A stretch of 64,000 nt of DNA, taken from CAWBUW01 sp963792075 (GTDB taxonomy: Bacteria; Chloroflexota; Anaerolineae; Anaerolineales; UBA4823). The stretch is from NCBI GenBank assembly GCA_963792075.1, contig CAWBUW010000001.1, positions 1 to 64,000 of the forward strand, in the 5' to 3' direction. A program made the position numbers and the translations under genes. The notes beneath the pieces were generated by a model, which ran no database searches, was not told the origin of the DNA, and was given only the letters and a program-made list of their open reading frames with translations. Numbering within the stretch: position 1 is the stretch's first letter; each line of letters begins with the position of its first letter. Below, one piece after another: positions 46,431 through 54,726 of the stretch.

Positions 46431-47140
46431 GCAGTATCCTCGAGATCAAGGACGTTCATTCCAGCTACGGAGAGGTTCAAATCTTATGGGGCGCCAGTCT
46501 CAATCTGGAAGAAAAACACCTGACCTCCCTGGTCGGCGGGAATGGGGTGGGCAAAACCACGCTGCTGCGGACGGTGATGGGCACCCTACGGCCCCAATCA
46601 GGCTCGATCCGCTTTATGGATAGAGATGTTTCTTTCTTGCCTCCTTATACCAAAGCTGAAATGGGATTGGTGTTGGTGCCGGAGGGGCGGCAGTTGTTCA
46701 CCGAAATGTCTGTGGCCGAAAACCTTGAAATGGGAGCAATCCCGAAGCGGGCCCGGCCGTATCAGAAGCGCAACCTGGAAAAAGTCTTCGATTTATTCCC
46801 TCGCCTTAAAGAACGCCAGAGCCAAAAGGCAGGCACCCTCAGCGGTGGTGAGCAGCAAATGCTGGCTGTGGCGCGCGGCATCATGGCAGAGCCGATCGTT
46901 CTGATGATCGATGAATTGTCGCTGGGCCTGGCCCCCGTGCTGGTGTTGAATCTGTTTGAAACGCTGAACGTGTTGAAAAAAGAGGGCATTACCCTGCTTT
47001 TGGTGGAGCAGAATGTGCAAATGGCGTTGGCAATTAGCGATTATGGGTATGTTTTGGCCAATGGCAAGATGGAAATGGAAGGTCCCAGCCGAGAGTTGAT
47101 CCACAATGAGTATGTGCGGGCGGCCTATCTAGGATTGTAG
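46427..47140 (+). CDS. livF: Liv-type ABC transporter ATPase (LivF family)
   Basis: Second ATP-binding subunit, 237 residues. Walker A GGNGVGKTTLLRTV, full signature LSGGEQQMLAVARGIM, Walker B LMIDELSLGLAP, and the LivF ending YVRAAYLGL. It closes the five-gene operon. The following gene on the opposite strand ends only 12 nt away, with no terminator visible between them. Confidence 0.94.
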   Translation: MSSILEIKDVHSSYGEVQILWGASLNLEEKHLTSLVGGNGVGKTTLLRTVMGTLRPQSGSIRFMDRDVSFLPPYTKAEMGLVLVPEGRQLFTEMSVAENLEMGAIPKRARPYQKRNLEKVFDLFPRLKERQSQKAGTLSGGEQQMLAVARGIMAEPIVLMIDELSLGLAPVLVLNLFETLNVLKKEGITLLLVEQNVQMALAISDYGYVLANGKMEMEGPSRELIHNEYVRAAYLGL

Positions 47141-47152
47141 TTGCGACGGTCC

Positions 47153-47896
47153 CTATTTGCTCAACTCTTCCTCAATGTACTGTTGAAAAACTTCGAAGGG
47201 TTGGGCCCCCATCACTGGGCGGCCATTGATCAGAAACGCGGGCGTGCCTTGAAACCCGAGGAACTGCGCTGCCTGAGTATCGACCTCCACTGCAGGTGAA
47301 TACTTATCTGCGTCCAGGCATTCGTTGAAGGACTGAGGGTCTAACCCCAACTCGGCAGCAAATGTCTTCAAGTTTTCTTTGTTAAAAGGCGGATGGTTTT
47401 TATCTTCCGCAACCGCAAATAACTTGTCGTGATACACCCAAAACATCTCTTCATCCTGTTCGGCCGCACACTCACTGGCTTCTGCTGCCCAGGTAGACTC
47501 CTGACCTTTGATAATGAAATGCAAGTAGCCGAAACGGACCTGTCCAGTTTGGATATACTTCTCTTCGATCTGGCGTAACTCGCCAGTGGCAAACTGCCTG
47601 CAGTAAGGTCACTGGAAATCACTGAACTCCAGGATCGTAACCGGCGCGTTGGCATCGCCTTTGAAGTGGCGGGCCTGAGCCGTCATGATCTTCATCCGGG
47701 CTTCTTGTTCAGCGACAGGGTCGTACGTGGCTGAAGGAGCGGCTGTTGGTTCCTGGTCTTTTATGGCCATCTGGGTCTGTTTTGAAAAGCCAGCAGAAAT
47801 GCCGATCACAAGCAGCGCCAAAACTGTCACTGCGATGGAAATAACCTTCACGTTTTTTGCTCTTTCTTTCCCGGAAGATACTCTTTTATATTGCAT
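47153..47896 (-). CDS. DsbA-like thioredoxin-fold oxidoreductase with in-frame UGA at the catalytic Cys (candidate selenoprotein)
   Basis: Membrane-anchored (TM about residues 15-36) thiol oxidoreductase of the DsbA/Thioredoxin_4 family. The reading frame from ATG 47896 runs without shift to the stop at 47153, except for one TGA at 47611-47609 (codon 96). It sits in FSDFQ-[TGA]-PYCRQFA, exactly where relatives have the first Cys of CPYC. Everything after the UGA is normal for the family: WAAEASECAAEQDE, FWVYHDKLFA and the cis-Pro loop GFQGTPAFLINGRPV. The protein would be 247 residues with selenocysteine 96. GAGGAG lies 7 nt before ATG 47896. A SECIS-like hairpin follows the UGA. The alternative is a nonsense mutation or base-call error. 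Confidence 0.72.
47570..47586 (-). promoter_or_regulatory. Bacterial SECIS-like hairpin downstream of the UGA
   Basis: On the minus strand CTGGCG-AGTTA-CGCCAG forms a perfect 6-bp stem with a 5-nt loop carrying GU. The stem begins 22 nt, and the loop 28 nt, after the UGA. Published rules for bacterial SECIS elements ask for a small apical loop with a G near its start and a UGA-to-loop distance of about 16-37 nt; this fits. Confidence 0.55.
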
Positions 47897-48050
47897 GCAT
47901 ACGCTCCTCTGAAGAAGGGTTGGATTCCAGTCTTCCTTTTCATTCATTGCCCGCTTCATACCAGTATACAAACCCACCCGGCAAAAACCTAGCGCCATAT
48001 CTCTTGTTTTCAACTAAGCCGTTTTGCTTATAAGTAAGGGGCTAGTGGGG

Positions 48051-48083
48051 GTTGTTTTTGGCGGCGAAGCCGCCAAAAACAAC
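48051..48083. repeat. 15-bp perfect hairpin with GAA triloop next to the IS end
   Basis: GTTGTTTTTGGCGGC (48051-48065) pairs with 48069-48083 across GAA, forming a GCGAAGC cap. The right arm ends at the very base before the insertion sequence begins (48084). On the left it is preceded by a G-run whose C-run partner is missing. Confidence 0.85.
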
Positions 48084-49554
48084 GGGAGCACTCAAAGGTT
48101 GTTAGGTAGCTAAAGGCAAGGCAGCCCGGCGAGTAGCCAGATCATCCCATTGGCTGCTCAACCAAGCCGCCCTGGCTTTTGCGGTAGCAATAGCGCCAGT
48201 TTCTGTCCAGCGAGCACCAGCCCGCTTGAGACGGAGGCCGGCGATTTGTTTGCCGCCACTTTCGACCGTGCCGGAACCGATAAAATAACCAAGTTGGCGA
48301 AAACGGGCATAATCCATCCGTTTCTGGTTGTTGGTGAAGTAAGACACAGCATTGTGAACGGCTTGAGCAGCGGCAGGGATTGCGCCCAGTAGTTGACAAT
48401 CATGGATCAAGGCTTCAATTTGGTCTTCCCAGAGTTGAGTGCGTGCTTGGTCTAGCCAGGCGTAGTATTCGGGAGTATCCCTGCCAAAGGCTGCTTCAGC
48501 GACGGGTGGCAGGTATTCGCTGGCATGGTACCAATCGACAATTTGGACTGCATGTGGGAAATGGTGTTCGATCAGCTTCCAAATCCATACAGCACCATCG
48601 CAGACAAACCCCACTTCTGCATACAAATCTGCTTTGCGCTGGCAGGCCGTGGCCCAGAACAAGGCGCTGAATTTGTCTGGCGTCTGAATGTCACAGTGGT
48701 AGGTGATGTCTTGAGCTTGCAGATCATTCTGCTCGCCTACTTGGCTGGCATGGTGGCGAAGTTTTTGGTAGGAGTGGATCGGTTCCACTCGATACCAGGC
48801 AATATTCTTGAGCACCCGCCACTCTCCCTTGCATGGCGCCATCACGCCATCGATCGAGCCATACAGTTGTCCACTTTGTCCCCCGATGAGATGCTGCCGC
48901 TCTTGCAACCATACTGCTTGCTGGCTGTCTTCTTTCCAGCGCTCTTCCTCGGCTTGGCTCAATTCTCCAAAATACTCCGTCTCTTTCCGGATTGTGTTAT
49001 CACTCACCCGAAATAACAAGAACCGTTCTAACCAGCGCCTGGCTTCTTCAAAAGCCACTTCTACCCCTGCCAACGCCAGCATTTCCGCTAACCCCGCTGT
49101 CACATCCCCTGCTTCTATCCCCATCTCTCGATCCAACGGCGACTGCCCTGTCTGGCAACTTTTACACGTATGATAACTACGCTTGAAGCTTACTCGCCCA
49201 AATACGCTCACTATGACCGCCTGCCGTTTGCAGCGATACACCTGTTTGCTCCCACAGGCGCATGGCTTTTCGCGTTCTCTTATCTGTTCATCCTTCCGCT
49301 CCAGGTATCGCCCCAAGGCTTCTGCTCCTACTTCTCGCAGAAATTCCCGCATCCCTGTCTCTACCGCTCGTATACCTCCACCCCCTACCTCGATCTGTTC
49401 CATCTCATTTACCATGATCTCTGCCATCTTTTTTACTGCTTTTGTGCTAAACTCCATTTTGAGCCTCCTCTTAGGACTTCGGTTTTGGGAAACCTTTATC
49501 CTAACTGGTAGGCTCTCTTTTTGCCAGTCTTTCTTACAACCTTTTGGTGCACCC
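48084..49554 (-). mobile_element. ISKra4-family insertion sequence
   Basis: A single transposase gene bounded by inverted terminal repeats 48084-48105 and 49533-49554, which match at 18 of 22 positions (shared core AAAGGTTGT). The element is 1471 bp, within the family's range. The transposase stop codon lies inside the left repeat. No clear target duplication is seen. It lies directly against the hairpin at 48051-48083 and 15 bp upstream of the his promoter. Confidence 0.8.
48102..49457 (-). CDS. ISKra4-family transposase
   Basis: 451-residue DDE-type transposase, apparently intact. An N-terminal zinc-binding region has CACGSKQVYRCK and CKSCQTG. Catalytic-core segments are YGSIDGVMAP, VQIVDWYHASEYL and GSGTVESGGKQIAGLRLKR. 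These are typical of ISKra4. The ATG at 49457 has GAGGAGG upstream. It is transcribed away from the his operon. Confidence 0.9.
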   Translation of the reverse strand: MEFSTKAVKKMAEIMVNEMEQIEVGGGGIRAVETGMREFLREVGAEALGRYLERKDEQIREREKPCACGSKQVYRCKRQAVIVSVFGRVSFKRSYHTCKSCQTGQSPLDREMGIEAGDVTAGLAEMLALAGVEVAFEEARRWLERFLLFRVSDNTIRKETEYFGELSQAEEERWKEDSQQAVWLQERQHLIGGQSGQLYGSIDGVMAPCKGEWRVLKNIAWYRVEPIHSYQKLRHHASQVGEQNDLQAQDITYHCDIQTPDKFSALFWATACQRKADLYAEVGFVCDGAVWIWKLIEHHFPHAVQIVDWYHASEYLPPVAEAAFGRDTPEYYAWLDQARTQLWEDQIEALIHDCQLLGAIPAAAQAVHNAVSYFTNNQKRMDYARFRQLGYFIGSGTVESGGKQIAGLRLKRAGARWTETGAIATAKARAAWLSSQWDDLATRRAALPLAT

Positions 49555-49568
49555 GATGCCTCAACGCC

Positions 49569-49597
49569 TTGACAAATCTCGATGAAGTAGATATACT
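49569..49597 (+). promoter_or_regulatory. his operon promoter
   Basis: TTGACA (49569-49574), 17-nt spacer, TATACT (49592-49597): a near-consensus promoter. Transcription is expected at about 49604, only a few bases before the leader-peptide ATG at 49608. The IS ends 14 bp upstream, so the promoter is intact but its upstream region is foreign. Confidence 0.85.
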
Positions 49598-49607
49598 ACC
49601 GCCCAAT

Positions 49608-49694
49608 ATGAACGCCATGTTTGCGCACATCCATCATGCTCATCATCATCTGCCCCGCAAGACCGGGAGATCTGTGCGCACACATCTGGCCTGA
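49608..49694 (+). CDS. hisL: Histidine-rich leader peptide of the his operon
   Basis: A 28-codon reading frame beginning MNAMFAHIHHAHHHLP. It has seven His among codons 7-14 and nearby plus one near the end, in the leader between the his promoter and a terminator. His-rich leader peptides make translating ribosomes stall when charged histidyl-tRNA is short, which prevents terminator formation. There is no room for a ribosome-binding site, so translation must be leaderless. It was found by reading the frame; it is too short for routine gene calling. Confidence 0.8.
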   Translation: MNAMFAHIHHAHHHLPRKTGRSVRTHLA

Positions 49695-49736
49695 AATAAC
49701 AACAGGATAGCGTACTGAGACATATCCACCCCGGTC
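49622..49736 (+). promoter_or_regulatory. his attenuator: alternative leader RNA structures
   Basis: TGCGCACA (49622-49629), over the first His codons, is complementary to TGTGCGCA (49673-49680). GACCGGG (49661-49667) is complementary to CCCGGTC (49730-49736), the left arm of the terminator. A ribosome held on the His codons blocks the first pairing and frees GACCGGG to act as antiterminator. The local hairpin CCCG-CAAGAC-CGGG (49654-49667) could hide it otherwise. Confidence 0.6.
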
Positions 49737-49754
49737 ATTGACCGGGGTTTTTTG
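49728..49754 (+). terminator. Attenuator terminator upstream of hisG
   Basis: ACCCCGGTC (49728-49736) pairs with GACCGGGGT (49740-49748), followed directly by TTTTTTGTTT. It is strong, factor-independent, and lies between hisL and hisG in the direction of transcription, so it must be bypassed for the operon to be expressed. Confidence 0.9.
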
Positions 49755-49835
49755 TTTACCCTTCTAGAGAGCGGCATTCATGTCGCAATTCGCGAGATCG
49801 ATCTCGCACCACAAGAAAACTCAAATAGGATATCT

Positions 49836-50834
49836 ATGAATAACCAACAAACCGTTCGCCTCTCTCTTCCATCCAAGGGCCGCCTCGAGAGCGGCACGCT
49901 GGATTTCCTTTCCGCCGCGGGTCTGGGCGTGTTCAGGCCCAACCCGCGACAGTATCAGGCCGATGTTCCCGCGCTGCCGAACCTGGGAGTCCTCTTCCAG
50001 CGTGCCAGCGACATTGTCGTCAGCGTGCGCCAGGGCAGCGTGGATTTTGGAATCACGGGGATCGATGTGATTGAAGAAAAACGCGGCGAGAATGGCGACA
50101 TCCTCATCCTCCACGACGCCCTTGGCTTTGGTCACTGCTCGCTCATGCTGGCCGTCCCCGAATCGTGGAAAGATGTAAACGATATCCCCTCGCTCAAAAA
50201 ATTCACAGGCACGCTCAACCACCCACTGCGCGTGGCGACCAAATTCCCCACCCTGACAGGCCGCTTCCTCAATCAGCATGACATCCCACACACGTTGATT
50301 GCCGCTGAAGGGACGCTCGAAACCGCACCGACGATTGGCTACGCCGACATCATCTCTGACCTTGTTTCATCGGGCCAGACATTGCAGGATAACCGCCTGC
50401 GCGCATTGCCTGATGGCGTCATCCAGCCATCGCAGGCCGCGTTGATTGCGAACCGAAAAGCTTTGCAAACAAATCCTGAAGCACTTGAGATGGCGCGCCG
50501 CCTGCTCGAATATATCGAAGCACATTTACGCGCCAAGGAAAACCTGCTCGTCATAGCCAACATGCGCGGCGAAAGCCCTGAGGCCATTGCAGAAAAGGTC
50601 TTCACACAAACCAGTGTGGGCGGATTGCAAGGCCCCACGATCAGCCCGGTCATTGTGCGCGACGGCAGCTCCCGCTGGTACTCAGCCACAGTCGTCGTAC
50701 GCCGCGATCACCTGCCTCAAGCCATCACTGAACTGCGCCTCATTGGTGGCAGCGGAATCATCGTTTCACCCGTCACCTACATTTTCGAAGAAGAGCCGCC
50801 ACGCTACAAAGCCATGCTTGAGGCGCTCAAATAG
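49836..50834 (+). CDS. hisG: ATP phosphoribosyltransferase, long form
   Basis: First step of histidine synthesis: joins ATP and PRPP to phosphoribosyl-ATP. 332 residues, the long (HisG_L) form with a C-terminal regulatory domain for histidine feedback (about residues 245-330, YSATVVVRRDHLPQAITELR). Catalytic signatures: LSLPSKGRLESGTLDFL, DFGITGIDVIEE, GTLETAPTIGYADIISDLVS. ATG 49836 with AGGA 5 nt before it is preferred to a longer frame that begins next to the terminator. Confidence 0.95.
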   Translation: MNNQQTVRLSLPSKGRLESGTLDFLSAAGLGVFRPNPRQYQADVPALPNLGVLFQRASDIVVSVRQGSVDFGITGIDVIEEKRGENGDILILHDALGFGHCSLMLAVPESWKDVNDIPSLKKFTGTLNHPLRVATKFPTLTGRFLNQHDIPHTLIAAEGTLETAPTIGYADIISDLVSSGQTLQDNRLRALPDGVIQPSQAALIANRKALQTNPEALEMARRLLEYIEAHLRAKENLLVIANMRGESPEAIAEKVFTQTSVGGLQGPTISPVIVRDGSSRWYSATVVVRRDHLPQAITELRLIGGSGIIVSPVTYIFEEEPPRYKAMLEALK

Positions 50835-50842
50835 GAGCCAGC

Positions 50843-52189
50843 ATGTTAAAACAATACACCCCTCAAACCGCAAGCCAAACGATCCTCAAACGGACTCCGC
50901 CCGATGAGTTCCCCGTCAGCCAGCGCGTGCTCGATGGGATCGCCCAACTCTTTGGCGAAGGGCTGACTCCCGAAGCAGCAGTCTCGCGCATTTTGAAAGA
51001 CGTGCGGACCAACGGCGACGCCGCGCTTCAGCATTGGACAAAACGCCTCGATGGCCTGGACCTCAAACCTGCTCCCGTTCCGAAACTTTCAATTCAGTCC
51101 GCGCTGGATTCCATTCCCCCCGCGCAACGAGAGGCGCTTGAGCTGGCCGCAGCGCGCGTCGAAGCATTTCATCGCCGTCAACCATTGACTTCCTGGTTTT
51201 CCAACGATTTAGGCGGGACAGTCGGGCAAATCATCCGCCCCATCCAGCGGGTGGGACTCTACGTCCCAGGCGGGACAGCTCCCCTGCCCTCCAGCGTGCT
51301 GATGAGCGCCATCCCCGCGCGTGTGGCAGGTGTGAAAGAGGTGATCGTGGTTACACCTCCTGATCGTTCACTGGCAGATGCCGGTGTCCCCGTCGACCCA
51401 ATCATCCTCGCCGCGTGTGCCATTGCTAACGTGGACGAAGTCTACTTGCTCGGCGGCGCACAAGCAATCGCTGCGCTGGCCTACGGCACGGAAACCATCC
51501 ATCCCGTGGGCAAAATTGTCGGCCCTGGCAACCTGTTTGTCACGTTGGCAAAGCGGCAGGTCTATGGTGTGGTTGGAATTGACGGGCTGGCCGGCCCAAC
51601 GGAAACAGTGGTCATCGCGGACGAGTCTGCAAACCCCGCTTGGGTTGCGGCAGACTTGTTGGCCCAGGCCGAACATGATTTATTAGCCTCAGCCATTTTG
51701 CTCACACCTTCGCAAGCGCTGATCGAAAAGGTCCAGCTTGAAATTGCCCAACAGGTCGAGCAACGCGGACGCGCTGAAATCATTGCTGCTTCCCTGCAAA
51801 ATCGCGGCGGCGCGGTGCTGACCTGTGATTTGGAGGAGGCCGTCCAACTGGCAAACGGGTATGCACCTGAACACCTGGGACTCTCGGTGAGCGAACCATG
51901 GCGCTGGGTAGAGAAGGTCAACCATGCGGGCGGTGTGTTCATGGGCGAACACTCTTTTGAAGTGCTGGGCGACTATCTCGCAGGGCCAAGTCACGTCATG
52001 CCAACGGGAGGCTCTGCCCGATTTGCCTCTCCGCTGAATGTGTGGGACTTTGTCAAAATCACCAGCCTGGTAGCGCTCGACGAAAGCACCGCGCAGACCA
52101 TCGGCCCGAGTGCGGCTGTGATAGCGGCAGCCGAAGGCCTGGACGCGCACGAGAACGCGGCGCGCCTCAGAGTAAGGAACTCTGCATGA
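50843..52189 (+). CDS. hisD: Histidinol dehydrogenase
   Basis: Last step of the pathway: oxidises L-histidinol to histidine in two NAD-dependent steps, with zinc. 448 residues with GLYVPGGTAPLPSSVLMSAI, VYLLGGAQAIAALAYGTETI, KIVGPGNLFVTLAKRQVYG, GLAGPTETVVIADE and NHAGGVFMGEHSFEVLGDYL (given as separate pieces). Starts 8 nt after hisG. Its stop overlaps hisC. Confidence 0.97.
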   Translation: MLKQYTPQTASQTILKRTPPDEFPVSQRVLDGIAQLFGEGLTPEAAVSRILKDVRTNGDAALQHWTKRLDGLDLKPAPVPKLSIQSALDSIPPAQREALELAAARVEAFHRRQPLTSWFSNDLGGTVGQIIRPIQRVGLYVPGGTAPLPSSVLMSAIPARVAGVKEVIVVTPPDRSLADAGVPVDPIILAACAIANVDEVYLLGGAQAIAALAYGTETIHPVGKIVGPGNLFVTLAKRQVYGVVGIDGLAGPTETVVIADESANPAWVAADLLAQAEHDLLASAILLTPSQALIEKVQLEIAQQVEQRGRAEIIAASLQNRGGAVLTCDLEEAVQLANGYAPEHLGLSVSEPWRWVEKVNHAGGVFMGEHSFEVLGDYLAGPSHVMPTGGSARFASPLNVWDFVKITSLVALDESTAQTIGPSAAVIAAAEGLDAHENAARLRVRNSA

Positions 52190-53265
52190 GAGTTCGCGCT
52201 CACCTCGAATCGCTCCCGCCTTATACGCCCATCGAACCGTTTGAAGTCTTGTCCGCGCGGCTGGGCCGTGCACCTTCACAAATCGTCAAACTGGATGCGA
52301 ACGAAAACCCGTACGGGCCGCTGCCGGTTGTTCGTGATGCGCTCAGTAAATTGGACTTCCCGCACATTTACCCCGACCCTGAAAGCCGCGCGCTGCGAAA
52401 GGCTCTTGCGAGGTTCACGGGTGTGGGCGAAGAATATCTGCTCACAGGCTCAGGCGCGGACGAGTTGATCGATCTGCTCATGCGCGTCTTTCTGGAACCA
52501 GGCGATTGCATTCTTTCCTGCCCGCCCACATTTGGGATGTACTCCTTCGACGCAGAACTGAACGCGGCGCGCTGTATCGAAGTCCCGCGCAATGCGGACT
52601 TTTCACTGGACGTCGAGGCCATTCGAAAAGCAGTGGAAACCTACCGTCCAAAGCTCTTTTTCATTGCCTCGCCCAACAACCCGGATGGGTCGGTGATCCC
52701 TTCTGACATGCTGGATGAACTGCTATCGCTGCCAACATTCGTTGTACTGGATGAAGCCTACATTGAGTTCGCGGGAGAAAACCTTGGCGCTGGTTTGAGC
52801 CGTATTCGCCAGGTCCCTTCTCGTGAAAATCTTGTGGTGCTTCGCACGTTCAGCAAGTGGGCGGGGCTGGCAGGCCTGAGAATCGGATACGGCGCATTCC
52901 CACTTTGGGTTATGCACACTTTATGGAAATCCAAGCAGCCATACAACGTCAACGTAGCGGCGAGTGTTGCCGCACAAGTTTCGTTGGAGCATACGCATGA
53001 ATTGGCAAAAATCGTGAGGCTATTGAAGCAGGAACGAGCAAGATTGTATGCAGCATTGCAGGAAATTCCATACCTGATCCCCTACCCTACGCAATCCAAT
53101 TTCATTCTATGCCAGGTCATTGGGCGCAACGCAGCAGAACTCAAATCGCGACTGGCACAGGAACATGGAGTCTTTATCCGCTATTTCAACAAGCCTGGGC
53201 TGCGTGACCACATCCGAATCAGCGTTGGCAGGCCAGAGGATACGGATGCGTTGGTGGAGGCTTAA
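52186..53265 (+). CDS. hisC: Histidinol-phosphate aminotransferase
   Basis: PLP enzyme converting imidazole acetol phosphate and glutamate to histidinol phosphate. 359 residues with LDANENPYGP, FASPNN-type FFIASPNNPDGS, VVLDEAYIEFAG and the PLP lysine in TFSKWAGLAGLRIGYG. ATG 52186 overlaps the hisD stop and follows AAGGA; a longer frame within hisD is a shadow. Confidence 0.96.
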   Translation: MRVRAHLESLPPYTPIEPFEVLSARLGRAPSQIVKLDANENPYGPLPVVRDALSKLDFPHIYPDPESRALRKALARFTGVGEEYLLTGSGADELIDLLMRVFLEPGDCILSCPPTFGMYSFDAELNAARCIEVPRNADFSLDVEAIRKAVETYRPKLFFIASPNNPDGSVIPSDMLDELLSLPTFVVLDEAYIEFAGENLGAGLSRIRQVPSRENLVVLRTFSKWAGLAGLRIGYGAFPLWVMHTLWKSKQPYNVNVAASVAAQVSLEHTHELAKIVRLLKQERARLYAALQEIPYLIPYPTQSNFILCQVIGRNAAELKSRLAQEHGVFIRYFNKPGLRDHIRISVGRPEDTDALVEA

Positions 53266-53324
53266 GCGGATTGCGAAACAGATAGCGGATTTTGGTAACA
53301 ATTTGAGGATTCAAAGGAACAGCT

Positions 53325-53912
53325 ATGAGAACTGCTGAAATATTGCGCAAGACAAATGAAACGCAGATAACAATCAAATTGGACCTGGACGGCACAGGCC
53401 AGCACGAGATTTCAACGGGCATTGGCTTTCTCGATCACATGCTGGTCCATCTGGCAGTGCATGGACTATTTGATTTGTCCGTGCAGGCAAAGGGAGATTT
53501 GCACGTTGACGTGCACCACACCGTCGAAGATACCGCCTTGGCGTTGGGGCAAGCTTTCGATCAAGCGCTTGGCGACCGCAAAGGGATCGTCCGCATGGGC
53601 GATTGCTTTGCACCGATGGACGAAACACTGGCTCACGTCGCCGTGGATTTGTCGGGGAGGCCATACGCGGTGGTTCAAGCGGATTGGCACACGCCGTACG
53701 TTGGAAATATCCCGACTACATTGTTTCCGCACTTCTTTAAGTCATGCGCAGTCACATCGCGCTGCAATCTGCATGCCCGCGTTTTGTACGGTCGTGATGA
53801 CCACCACCAGGCCGAAGCCCTCTTCAAAGCCTGGGCGCGTGCACTGGACATCGCCACACAGACTGACCCGCGTCGTGCGGGAAATATCCCCTCTACAAAG
53901 GGGAGTTTGTAA
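53325..53912 (+). CDS. hisB: Imidazoleglycerol-phosphate dehydratase
   Basis: Converts imidazole glycerol phosphate to imidazole acetol phosphate using Mn2+. 195 residues with ISTGIGFLDHMLVHLAVHG, DVHHTVEDTALALGQAF and FKSCAVTSRCNLHARVLYG. This is the single-function form: the N-terminal histidinol-phosphatase domain of enteric HisB is absent, so the phosphatase must be another protein (see 56875). AAAGGAAC precedes the ATG. Confidence 0.96.
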   Translation: MRTAEILRKTNETQITIKLDLDGTGQHEISTGIGFLDHMLVHLAVHGLFDLSVQAKGDLHVDVHHTVEDTALALGQAFDQALGDRKGIVRMGDCFAPMDETLAHVAVDLSGRPYAVVQADWHTPYVGNIPTTLFPHFFKSCAVTSRCNLHARVLYGRDDHHQAEALFKAWARALDIATQTDPRRAGNIPSTKGSL

Positions 53913-53989
53913 AACGCAACCCTCCGGGATTGAGAATAGGGCGATTGCATTTGCCCTATACGGGCAGCGCAATCCCGTAAAATGGGGGC

Positions 53990-54032
53990 TGGGGGGTGAA
54001 ATGTGGGGCTTTGCCCCACATTTCACCCCCCA
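53990..54032. repeat. 20-bp perfect hairpin with TTT triloop between hisB and hisH
   Basis: Arms 53990-54009 and 54013-54032 pair perfectly across TTT, i.e. GCAAAGC on the other strand. It has the family layout G-run / A-T block / GC block / triloop. No T-run follows. It splits the his operon in a 199-nt spacer that also has GCGATTGC and GCAATCGC in inverted order at about 53940 and 54052, and GATTGAGAA repeats on both sides. Confidence 0.85.
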
Positions 54033-54111
54033 ATTCCCCCTCTGGTGGAGGGCAATCGCTGGGCAGCGAAGCTGCATGCGATTACCCTAGGATTGAGAAC
54101 AGGAAACAAGA

Positions 54112-54726
54112 GTGGAAGACGTTATCTTGATTGACGCAGGCACAGGCAACCTCCGTTCTGTACAAAAAGCTCTCGAAGCCGCCGGTGCGAACGTGGAACG
54201 GACCGGCGACCCGCAGAAAGTTTTGTCTGCGCAGAAAATCATCCTGCCGGGTGTCGGCGCGTTCGGAGATTTTATGTCTGGGCTGCGGGTACGTGGACTT
54301 GAGCAGGTTGTCAAAGACGTGGCACAGCGCGGCGTCCCATTGCTGGGAATTTGTGTCGGAATGCAAGCGTTGTTCGAAGCGGGAGAAGAGATGGGAACGC
54401 ATGCAGGTCTGGGCCTGCTTGCGGGCAAGGTGACGCGGTTTGCAGAGTCGCTGTCAGTGAAGATCCCGCACACAGGGTGGAATCAACTCGAAATCCAGGA
54501 AGAGGCGTGCTTGTTTAGCGGAATCAACCCCGGAGCGTACGTCTATTTCAATCACTCGTATTTCTGTCAGGTGTGGAATTCATCCGACATCATCGCGACC
54601 ACAGATTACGGAATCAACTATGCATGCGCGGTGCGACGCGAGAATATTTTCGGCGTACAATTTCATCCTGAAAAAAGCCAGGCGGTGGGGCTGCGAATCT
54701 TGAAGAACTTTTTGGAGGCGGCATGA
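54112..54726 (+). CDS. hisH: Imidazole glycerol phosphate synthase, glutaminase subunit
   Basis: Releases ammonia from glutamine for HisF. 204 residues; class I glutamine amidotransferase with oxyanion-loop PGVGAFGDFM, nucleophile Cys in LLGICVGMQALFE, and His/Glu in GVQFHPEKSQ. The start is GTG 54112 with AGGA upstream. Overlaps hisA by 4 nt. Confidence 0.95.
   Translation: MEDVILIDAGTGNLRSVQKALEAAGANVERTGDPQKVLSAQKIILPGVGAFGDFMSGLRVRGLEQVVKDVAQRGVPLLGICVGMQALFEAGEEMGTHAGLGLLAGKVTRFAESLSVKIPHTGWNQLEIQEEACLFSGINPGAYVYFNHSYFCQVWNSSDIIATTDYGINYACAVRRENIFGVQFHPEKSQAVGLRILKNFLEAA

Noticed and set aside
47153..47524. Separate short - strand gene starting at 47524, downstream of the UGA
   Set aside because: It is in the same frame as the upstream part, and only the combined frame gives a complete DsbA-like fold; the ATG is internal and has no ribosome-binding site.
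53913..54111. A small gene between hisB and hisH
   Set aside because: The spacer is filled by inverted and direct repeats; no frame has a start with a ribosome-binding site or a protein-like composition.
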